Shown here piece by piece: positions 36,318 to 44,234 of a DNA stretch of 64,000 nt. The notes beneath the pieces are model-generated. The model had not been told where the DNA came from. It searched no databases and saw nothing but the letters and a program-made list of their open reading frames with translations. How positions within the stretch are numbered: the first letter of the stretch is position 1; each line of letters begins with the position of its first letter. This DNA is from Sorangium aterium (GTDB taxonomy: Bacteria > Myxococcota_A > Polyangia > Polyangiales > Polyangiaceae), in assembly GCF_028368935.1 (NCBI RefSeq), contig NZ_JAQNDK010000002.1, positions 310,001-374,000 on the forward strand. Reading direction: 5' to 3'. Made by a program: the position numbers and the translations under genes.

Positions 36318-39300
36318 TCACGCGTACAGTCGGGCAGAGGTGCGCTTCATGGCATATGCGATGCCTGCCTTCAGGTTGGCTCTCGTCTCCAGCAAGCCGA
36401 GGTCCAAGCCGAGCGCGACCAAGCTCTGCGCCACCGCCGGACGGAGTCCGGTCAGGATCGTTTTGCTTCCGAGCAACCCCACAGCCTTCGCCAAGCTCAT
36501 CAGCCTGTTCGCAGCGCTAGTGTCCACGCTCCTGACCCCCGTGATGTCGACGATCACAACCTTCGCGGAGCTGGCCGCGACGCCCGCCATTGCGGTCTCG
36601 AGCATCTGCGCAGCCCTCTTGTCGTCGATCGTCCCGATGATGGGCATGACCATAATATCATCTGTGATCGGTATGACTGGCGTCGACAGCTCAAAGAGCC
36701 GATCATTCTGCGCCTGGATGATCTCCTCTTGCATCTGAACACGCTCTTCCTGCAGGCGGACGCGCTCGGCCAGCTCCACCTGTAGCCTGTCGTTGACGGT
36801 GCGGAGCTGGTCATTGGAGACGCGGAGCTCATCGGTGCGCGCGGCGACCTTCTGCTCGAGCCCCTCGTACAATTTCGCATTCTCGATGGAGATCGCGATC
36901 TGCGTAGAGAGGAGCCCCAGGAGCTCGAAGCGGTCTTTCGTGAAGACACCGGTCGAAAGATTGTTCTCCAGGTAGAGCACGCCGATCAGCCGACCTTGGC
37001 GCATGATCGGCGAACACATCAGCGACTTCGGTCGCCGTTCTTGGATGTAGGGATCGACAGCGAACCTGGCCTCATCCGTCGCGTCGTCCAGGAGTACGCT
37101 CTTCAGCGTGCGCTGCACGTAGCTTATCACGGACAATGGAACTTTGCTGAACGAGGTCACGGGAGTGCCCTTGAGCACGTTGATCTGCTTCGGTTCGATG
37201 GCCCCCTCGGCCTCGACGAAGAGCGCGTCGCCGCGCGCGAGCGCGAGCACGCAGGACTGCGCGCCGACATTCTCGAGCACGATCGTCATCAGGTTCTCCA
37301 GCAGCCTCTCCAGGACGATCTCGCTCGCCACCGCCTGCGACGCCTTGATGGCGCTGAGCAGATCCAGGGGCGTGCCCTCGTGGGTCGACGTTGCGACTCC
37401 CGACGTCCGCTGATCGAACGTCCCCTCGAGGATGAGCTGAGGGAAGACGGTGACGAGGCTCTGGCACTTCGCGTCGGCTCCCCACAGCGCGTAACCGCGA
37501 TAGGCGAGGGTCAAATAGTGACGAGAGATCTCGCGCCGCCCCATCCTTCGGTAGAACGACGACGCCAGCTCGCACGCCAGCGCCTCTTCCTGGATGTATC
37601 CGTGCTTCCGAGCGCCTTCGATCGCTCGGTCATAGAGATCCATCGCCTCAAACCCTGCTTGCTTCACGCGCGCCAGCTCCGCGCTCACGAGGTCGCGCTT
37701 GTGCTGGACGTTTTCCGGTGCAGAGCGAGCCCACAGCTCGAGCTTTCGCAGGTGCGCGTCAGCCTTGGCGAGCGCGGCGCTCCGCTCCCCGTCCGGGAGC
37801 CGATCGAGCACGGCGAGGATCGAGAGCGAGTCGTAGAACGTGTATTCAAGGTCGGCGGCCATGCCAAGAACCGCGTCCTGGTACTCCTCGCCGGCGCGAA
37901 GACAGGCGTACGCCTCTTGGGTATTGCCAAAATAGTACAGCAGCATGCCTTTCGCGAGGTGCAGTGACAGGACCGAGGTCCTGCTTGACCCCAGGCACGC
38001 GAGCATCGTCGTCTCGTCGAAGTTGTCACCGACGAGGAGCAGCTTGTTCGCGGACGGAACTCGGAGGCTTTGGACGAGCTGCTTCCATATGCTACATTGA
38101 TAGAGCGAATATTTGTTGTCGAGCTTCGACGCTAGCTCGACAGAATGCTTCATCCGTAGCTCGGTCGTCGCCAGATCCTCTCCGACGAAGAACGAGTGCA
38201 CCGAATGGAATATCGAGCCGTATACGGCGTACTCTATGTCCCCCGTCTCCAGGCCGATCTGAGCGGCGTGGAGCAGGGAGTCGAGCGTCTCCCTCAAATG
38301 ACGCTTCCAGTGGTGGATGAGGACGTACACGGTGGCATGGATCCTGGACTCCAGCTCGACCGCACCGTAGGTGTGAGCGAGCTCTATCGCCAGGCGACCG
38401 AGCTCGAAGGCTTGGTCGGTGTTGTTCATGAGGCACTGAATGACGCCGTAGATTGAATAAGCGAACGCGGCGAGAGGCGAGTTGCCGTGCTTGACGCAGA
38501 TGTTGACCATCGTGAACGCGTTGGTCGGCAGCAACGCCGGCCTCGCGAGGTACACGGCCGGATTGACGGTGGTCATGATCCGGAGCGCCGCCTGCATCCG
38601 CTTGTCTGAGATCGGGGGCAGGTGCGCCAGGCGGGAGACGTCGATGTCCTCCGGCGGCGCCTCGGACAGCCGAACTTCCAGCATCGCGAGCACGCTCAGG
38701 GCCACGTCGATGGCCTCGTGCATGCGATTTTGTGATATGTAAAATTGGATGCGCGTCTCGTAGACCCGGATCTTCTCCAGCACATCCCTGGCTTGCTCTT
38801 CAACGATCTTCGCGCAGGCCTCTGCGCGGTCGAAGTTGATCGTCAGGTACTCCAGCTCGATGAGATCGGTGTAGATCGTGAGCGACAGCTCGTGGTTCGT
38901 CTCCCACGAGTCCTCGGGCAGGAACGCCGCGGCGGCGCGGAGGCACTGCACCCCGGGGCCGTAGGCCGTGGAGCGCCTCGCCTTCTGCCCGGCCCTCAGG
39001 TTGAGCGTCGCGGCCTCCTCGCGCTCGCGCCTGTCCACGATCATCTCTGCCCCCATGTTGAGGTGCATCACGATGTCGTAGATCCGCTCCTCGACGGACG
39101 CGGGAGGGCTCTCTCCGAGCATGAGCCGCCCCAGCTCCAGGTGGATCCGCTTCTGCTCGCCCTCCGGGAGCAGCTTGTAAGCCGCCTGCTGCACGCGGTC
39201 GTGGAGGAACTTGAACGTGACAGCGTCCTCGTCCGCGTCGTCGAGGAAGCGCGCGATCCCGTACTCGCCGTCGACGGGCACGACGAGCCCTGCGTCCAGC

Positions 39301-41282
39301 GCGCCCCACAGGTCCTCGTCGGTCGCGCGCCGGTTCTTCTGGTGGATGAGGGCCAGCATCCTCAGATCGAATTGATTGCCGATGCACGCGGCGAGCTTCA
39401 AGACCCGCTGCGTCGCCTCACCCAGGCCCTGTATCCGGCGGACCATCAGGTCGACGACGTTGTCCGCGACCTCCATCCGCTGGATGTCGGCGATGTTCCA
39501 GCGCCAGGCACCCGTCTCGGAGCTGAAGCGCAGGTGGCCTTCGCGGCAGACGCTCTCGAGGTACTGGATGGTGAAAAACGGGTTCCCGTGCGCCTTGGCG
39601 AAGATGGCACCCGAGAGCTCGCGACACTCCTCCCGAGGCGCGTCGAGCGTGTCCGACACGAGCTGGTTGACGTGATCGGGCCCGAGCGGCGTGAGCGTGA
39701 TCGTGCGGACGCGCGCCTCGCTCTTCCGGAGCGCGCTCAGCATCATCGTCAGCGGGTGCGCGTCGTCGACCTCGTTGTCCCGGTACGACCCGATCAGCAA
39801 GAGATGGCGGATGTCCGGGTCCTCCAGGAGCACGCTGAGCAGGTTCAGGGACCCCGTGTCGGCCCACTGGAGATCGTCGAGGAACAAGACGAGCGCCCGC
39901 GTCTTCAGCGCGATCGCGCCGATGAAGTTCCGGAACGTCAGGTTGAAGCGGTTCCGCGTCTCCATCGAGCCCAGCGCCGGGACGGGCGGCTGCTCGCCGA
40001 TGATGAGCTCGATCTCCGGGATCACCTCGGCGATGACCCGCCCGTTCGGAGAGACCGCCGCGAGGATCCGGGCCCTCCAGTCGGCAAGCTCATTCCTGGT
40101 CTCGGTCAGGATCTGCCGGACGATCTCCCGCAGCGCCGCGAGCACGGCCGCATACGGGACGTTGCGCGTGAACTGGTCGAACTTGCCGGCGGCGAAGTAG
40201 CCCGCCTCCTTCGCGATCGGCTTGTGGATCTCGTTGACGACCGCCGACTTGCCCACGCCGGAGTAGCCGGCCACGAGGACGAGCTCCGACCGGCCACCCT
40301 CCGCGGCCTCCGGCCCAGATCCGCTGATGTCCCTGAAGGCCGCCATCAACACGCCGACCTCGCTCTGCCGGCCGTACAGCTTCTGCGAGATCTGGAGCCG
40401 CGTGGGCTTGTCCCTCCTCCCTGGCACGAAGTCCGCCACCGGCGCGCCGTGCTCCAGCATGTCGAGGCAGGCCTTCAGATCGGCCTTCAGGCCGAAGGTG
40501 CTCTGATACCGCTCCTCCGCCGTCTTCGAGAGCAGCTTCATGATCACCCGGGAGAGCGCCTCCGGGATCGCCGGCCGGATCAGGTGCGGCGCGATAGGCG
40601 TCTTCGCGATGTGATGGTGCACGAGCTCCAGCGGATCCGTCGTCTCGAAGGGGAGGCGCCTCGTCGTGAGCTCGTAGAGCGTGACCCCGAGGGAGTAATA
40701 GTCCGAGCGGAAGTCGATCGACCGGTTCATCCGGCCCGTCTGCTCGGGCGAGATGTACTGCAGCGTGCCCTCGCCGACCGACCAGGGGTCGACCACCGCC
40801 GCGCGCTCCCCGGGCAGGAGCGAGGCGATGGAGAAGTCCGTGAGCTTCGATGTGCGCACGTCGCTGTCGACGATGATGTTGCTCGGCTTGATGTCCTTGT
40901 GGACGATGTTCCGCTCATGGATCGCCCCGAGCGTGTCCGCGAGCTGGAGCGCTATCCTCACCGCCTGCGCGAGGCCGACGCCCTGCCCATTGCCGTCGAT
41001 GATCGCCCGCAGCGAACGACCGGCGAAGTACTCCATGACGAGCGCGGCGTAATCGAGCCGGACCTCGAGCTCGTGGACCCGGACGACCCCGTCGAGGTCG
41101 AGGTGCTTCGTGATCTCGTACTGGCGCTTCAGGATCGCCACGTTGCGGGTGCCATTGACGCCCTTGCGCGCGACCTTGATGACGCACATCTTGCCGGTGC
41201 TCTTCTTCCGGCCGAGGTAGACGCTGCTGCGAGCACCGTCGTGCAACGTCTCGAGCAACTCGTGATTCAACAGCTCCACCAT
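36318..41282 (-). CDS. Ser/Thr kinase - AAA ATPase - GAF - STAS multidomain signalling protein
   Basis: A 1654-residue protein. Residues 1-275 are a Hanks-type kinase with VIKVARK and catalytic loop NIVHKDIKPSNIIV (HKD instead of HRD, near 127); DFG is DFS (LTDFSIASLL), a variant typical of this large family. From about 310 to 650 is an AAA/STAND-like ATPase: YGRQSEVGVL, Walker A VAGYSGVGKSAVV near 344 and Walker B RALVLFLDDLQWAD. A long helical TPR-like region fills about 650-1290. A GAF domain covers about 1310-1475, then a coiled coil (1475-1535) and a C-terminal STAS domain (about 1540-1640) with VVIVDITGVRSVDTSAANRL. Related proteins usually end in a histidine kinase or PP2C domain; here a STAS domain with a DxTGV and SVDTS phospho-site core replaces it, as in RsbR-type stressosome proteins. 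Confidence 0.9.
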   Translation of the reverse strand: MVELLNHELLETLHDGARSSVYLGRKKSTGKMCVIKVARKGVNGTRNVAILKRQYEITKHLDLDGVVRVHELEVRLDYAALVMEYFAGRSLRAIIDGNGQGVGLAQAVRIALQLADTLGAIHERNIVHKDIKPSNIIVDSDVRTSKLTDFSIASLLPGERAAVVDPWSVGEGTLQYISPEQTGRMNRSIDFRSDYYSLGVTLYELTTRRLPFETTDPLELVHHHIAKTPIAPHLIRPAIPEALSRVIMKLLSKTAEERYQSTFGLKADLKACLDMLEHGAPVADFVPGRRDKPTRLQISQKLYGRQSEVGVLMAAFRDISGSGPEAAEGGRSELVLVAGYSGVGKSAVVNEIHKPIAKEAGYFAAGKFDQFTRNVPYAAVLAALREIVRQILTETRNELADWRARILAAVSPNGRVIAEVIPEIELIIGEQPPVPALGSMETRNRFNLTFRNFIGAIALKTRALVLFLDDLQWADTGSLNLLSVLLEDPDIRHLLLIGSYRDNEVDDAHPLTMMLSALRKSEARVRTITLTPLGPDHVNQLVSDTLDAPREECRELSGAIFAKAHGNPFFTIQYLESVCREGHLRFSSETGAWRWNIADIQRMEVADNVVDLMVRRIQGLGEATQRVLKLAACIGNQFDLRMLALIHQKNRRATDEDLWGALDAGLVVPVDGEYGIARFLDDADEDAVTFKFLHDRVQQAAYKLLPEGEQKRIHLELGRLMLGESPPASVEERIYDIVMHLNMGAEMIVDRREREEAATLNLRAGQKARRSTAYGPGVQCLRAAAAFLPEDSWETNHELSLTIYTDLIELEYLTINFDRAEACAKIVEEQARDVLEKIRVYETRIQFYISQNRMHEAIDVALSVLAMLEVRLSEAPPEDIDVSRLAHLPPISDKRMQAALRIMTTVNPAVYLARPALLPTNAFTMVNICVKHGNSPLAAFAYSIYGVIQCLMNNTDQAFELGRLAIELAHTYGAVELESRIHATVYVLIHHWKRHLRETLDSLLHAAQIGLETGDIEYAVYGSIFHSVHSFFVGEDLATTELRMKHSVELASKLDNKYSLYQCSIWKQLVQSLRVPSANKLLLVGDNFDETTMLACLGSSRTSVLSLHLAKGMLLYYFGNTQEAYACLRAGEEYQDAVLGMAADLEYTFYDSLSILAVLDRLPDGERSAALAKADAHLRKLELWARSAPENVQHKRDLVSAELARVKQAGFEAMDLYDRAIEGARKHGYIQEEALACELASSFYRRMGRREISRHYLTLAYRGYALWGADAKCQSLVTVFPQLILEGTFDQRTSGVATSTHEGTPLDLLSAIKASQAVASEIVLERLLENLMTIVLENVGAQSCVLALARGDALFVEAEGAIEPKQINVLKGTPVTSFSKVPLSVISYVQRTLKSVLLDDATDEARFAVDPYIQERRPKSLMCSPIMRQGRLIGVLYLENNLSTGVFTKDRFELLGLLSTQIAISIENAKLYEGLEQKVAARTDELRVSNDQLRTVNDRLQVELAERVRLQEERVQMQEEIIQAQNDRLFELSTPVIPITDDIMVMPIIGTIDDKRAAQMLETAMAGVAASSAKVVIVDITGVRSVDTSAANRLMSLAKAVGLLGSKTILTGLRPAVAQSLVALGLDLGLLETRANLKAGIAYAMKRTSARLYA

Positions 41283-42124
41283 GACGGCGACCCCCCCCTG
41301 CGTGACAGGGCTATCTACCCACAGCGCGGCGTTCAGCCGGTATCTCGGTCCGTGTCAAGCTGAAGTCCCCCGTTTCACGGCAGCTCCTCGGGGCGCTAGA
41401 TTCAAGGATGGCGACAGGCGGGCGCGCGATCCGCCGAGGGAGCGAACGTGCTCGGCGAAGCGCATCGCCATAAGCAATCGAAACGGGCGGGTTGTGTCAA
41501 GGTCGAACCGCCGCGGCTCCGCGCGCGGATCGAGCGCTCCTGCGTGGATCCGCCGCCGCGCCGAGACGCCGCGCGTCAGGCCAGCGACGCACGACTCGGT
41601 TCGAGGGCCCGGAGCGAATGCGACACAGCGTCGCCTCGCCGCCCGGACTCACGGCGCTCCGTAGCGCAGAGGGCCGTCGGATGTGCATCACGCGATGACG
41701 CCTTCACGAGGAGGGGCGCCATAGTCCATTGGGCACACGCGCGTGCCGGGAACGGCCAACGTGCGCCAGACAGAGAGGGGCTTCCTTAGGGGAGTGCCTG
41801 ATGCGCGCGGCGCGTCTCGGGGCGGTAAGCCGTCGAAATGAGCGGCGATTGGGCTCTGAGAGAGAGGTAAGGAGACGCCTGACCGATTGATCGTCGCAAT
41901 GTCGTCCCGACAACATGCGTCGCCCGGCGGGCGACAACGTGGGTCGGGTGGGTCCGTCGACGGGCGTGGCTCGTTGTTGAGGCTCTCGCCCGGCGGCGCC
42001 ACCCGGCACGCGGCGGCGCCGGTCTGCCGGTCCGCAGCAGACCATGGATCCCGCCCGTTGTGGGATACGCGGGCGTCGCGTGGGCCGATGTGGGGAGCGG
42101 CGCCCGCTGTCGACGTTGTCGACG
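41283..42124. other. Intergenic region without supported gene
   Basis: About 840 bases between the giant kinase start and the 3' end of the gamma-glutamyltransferase gene. Several Arg-rich open frames exist on both strands but none has protein-like composition or a motif. No repeat or hairpin stands out. Confidence 0.5.
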
Positions 42125-43954
42125 CTACTTTCCGGCAGCCGCTTCGGAGCCGGGCCGTCGCGGTTCCCGCGCGCCGGCGAACGCGGCGCCCTCGCGGCCG
42201 ATCGACGGCGCGTCGGCGATGTGCTCGCGGTCGTCGAGGGTATGGCCCATTGCGCCGAGCGCGCTCCTGAGCTCGTCGGGGAAGCCGCCCTGCTCGACCA
42301 TCAGCTTGTCGGGGTAATCCTGCTGGTGGAAGCGCGGCGCGTTGACCCCCGTGGTCACGTCGAAGCCGAAGTCGACCACGTTGGAGAGGATCTGGAACAC
42401 CGCAGTGAGGATCGTCGGGCCGCCCGCGGCGCCGAGCACGAGCTCCACGCGCCCGTCCTTGCCCGTCACGATCGTCGGCGACATCGAGGAGAGCATGCGC
42501 TTGCCGGGCGCGATGGAGTTGGCCTCCCCCTGCACCAGACCGAACTGGTTCGGCGTGCCGGGCACGGCGGCGAAGTCGTCCATCTCGTTGTTCAGCACAA
42601 AGCCGGCGCCCGACACCGTCACCCCCGAGCCGTACCAGCCGTTCAGCGTCGTGGTCAGCGCGACGGCGTTGCCCTGCGCGTCGACCACCGAGAAATGCGT
42701 CGTGTGCGGGCCGCGCCCGCCCGAGTCCTTGACCGCCGCGCCGCGGGCGAGCTCGTCGGTCGGCGTCGCGCGGTCCGCCGCAATCGTGGCGCGCTGCTTC
42801 TCGGCCCACGCGACCGAGAGCAGGTCGTCCACCGGGTTCTTCACGAAATCGGGATCCCCGAGGACCTCGTTGCGCGCGAGGAACACCCGCCGCATCGCCT
42901 CGGCGACCACGTGCACGTGCGACGGCGAGTGCCAGCCGAGCTTGGCGACGTCGAGCCCCTCCAGCTGATGCGCGATCATCGCGAGGGCGAGGCCGCCCGA
43001 CGACGGGAGCGGCATGGAGGCGACGCGGCGCCCGCGGTACTCGAACACGACGGGCTCGCGCCACTTCGCCTTGTAGCCCTTGAGGTCCGCGGCCGTGATG
43101 ATGCCCTTGCCCCGCCGCATCTCCGCCACGAAGAGCTCGGCGGTCTTGCCCTCGTAAAAGCCCGCGGGCCCCTTCTCGGCGATGCGCTCGAGCGTCGCCG
43201 CGAGCTCGGGCGATCTCCACGTGGCGCCGATCTCGATGGGCGCGCCGCCCGGCAGGAACAGCGCGACCGACGCCGGGAAGCGCTTGAGCTTGGCCGACGC
43301 GGCCTTGACGGTCGTCGCGAAGTTCTCGTCGACCGGGAAGCCCTCCTTCGCGAGCCGGATCGCGGGCGCGACGAGCTCGGCCCAGGTCTTCTTCTTGGAG
43401 CCGAGCTTGTCGTACGCTTCCCAGAGCCCCGCCACGCTGCCGGGCACGCCGACCGCGAGGTGGCCGACGCGCGCGCTCTCCGTGGCCTTGCCGTCCTTGC
43501 CCCGGTACATGTCGTGGGTCGCCTTGCCCGGCGCGGTCTCGCGGAAATCGAGCGCGTGCTCCTTGTCGCCGACGCGCGCGACCATGAACCCGCCGCCGCC
43601 GAGGTTGCCGGCCGTCGGGTGCACCACCGCCAGCGCGAACGCCGTCGCGACCGCCGCGTCGACGGCGTTGCCGCCCGAGGCGAGGACCTCCGCGCCCACC
43701 TTCGTGGCCAGGGCGGCGTCGCTCGTGACCATCGAGGGGCCCCGCACCGGCGGCGCGCCCTCGGGGAAAGGCCAGCCGGCGGGGAACCGCGACGCCGGCG
43801 CGGGCGGCGCGGCCGGCGCGGGCGCGGGCGCCGAGGCGGAGGCGGCGTTCGGCGACGGGGGCGGGGGCGGCGCGGGCGGAGGAGGCGGGACGGCGGCCTC
43901 GCAGCCCGCGAGGAGGACGACGGCGAGCAATCGATGCCAGGCACGGAGCTTCAT
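42125..43954 (-). CDS. ggt: Gamma-glutamyltransferase
   Basis: A 609-residue Ntn-hydrolase precursor that hydrolyses or transfers the gamma-glutamyl group of glutathione and related peptides outside the cytoplasm. A signal peptide with lipobox (LLAVVLLAGCEAA) and a Pro-rich tether (about 20-55) precede the large subunit, with MVTSDAALATKVGAEVLASG, GGNAVDAAVATAFALAVVHP and LGGGGFMV. Autocleavage should occur before Thr of TTHFSVVDAQGNAV (about residue 420), and the small subunit contains the Gly-Gly oxyanion motif GAAGGPTI. All hallmark residues are present. TATAAG lies eight bases before the ATG with no ribosome site. Confidence 0.94.
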   Translation of the reverse strand: MKLRAWHRLLAVVLLAGCEAAVPPPPPAPPPPPSPNAASASAPAPAPAAPPAPASRFPAGWPFPEGAPPVRGPSMVTSDAALATKVGAEVLASGGNAVDAAVATAFALAVVHPTAGNLGGGGFMVARVGDKEHALDFRETAPGKATHDMYRGKDGKATESARVGHLAVGVPGSVAGLWEAYDKLGSKKKTWAELVAPAIRLAKEGFPVDENFATTVKAASAKLKRFPASVALFLPGGAPIEIGATWRSPELAATLERIAEKGPAGFYEGKTAELFVAEMRRGKGIITAADLKGYKAKWREPVVFEYRGRRVASMPLPSSGGLALAMIAHQLEGLDVAKLGWHSPSHVHVVAEAMRRVFLARNEVLGDPDFVKNPVDDLLSVAWAEKQRATIAADRATPTDELARGAAVKDSGGRGPHTTHFSVVDAQGNAVALTTTLNGWYGSGVTVSGAGFVLNNEMDDFAAVPGTPNQFGLVQGEANSIAPGKRMLSSMSPTIVTGKDGRVELVLGAAGGPTILTAVFQILSNVVDFGFDVTTGVNAPRFHQQDYPDKLMVEQGGFPDELRSALGAMGHTLDDREHIADAPSIGREGAAFAGAREPRRPGSEAAAGK

Positions 43955-43962
43955 CGCGGCGG

Positions 43963-43968
43963 CTTATA
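43963..43968 (-). promoter_or_regulatory. Possible -10 box of ggt
   Basis: TATAAG matches the -10 consensus at five of six positions and ends eight bases before the ggt ATG. With no Shine-Dalgarno sequence, a leaderless mRNA is likely. Confidence 0.45.
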
Positions 43969-44219
43969 GCCCAGGCCCCGCGCCGCTCGAAAGCCGGAGG
44001 CGCGGCCGCGCGAGCGCGGCCGGAGGTTTCTCCACGGTGATCCGTCACAGCTGTTCGGGCTTCTGCTGATCAGCCGTACCGCTCTCTGGCGAACGGGAGA
44101 GCGACGCGCCGTACAGGGCGCGTGGAGCATGGGCTCGTACCGAGGCGCCCGGGGACGCCTCCTGGCGCCGCGAAGTGATCGGTCTTGGTCGTTGGCTTGG
44201 GGGCTTCGCCCCGCTTGGG

Positions 44220-44225
44220 TATGAT
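44220..44225 (+). promoter_or_regulatory. -10 box of the pseudokinase gene
   Basis: TATGAT (five of six matches), with TTGGGG 17 bases upstream (44197-44202). It ends nine bases before the ATG at 44235, so the transcript should be nearly leaderless. Confidence 0.5.
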
Positions 44226-44234
44226 CGGCCCCGG

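Noticed and set aside
38745-41363. An 872-codon open frame antisense to the giant kinase
   Set aside because: Composition is the reverse-complement shadow of the kinase and ATPase domains; no family motif and no ribosome site.
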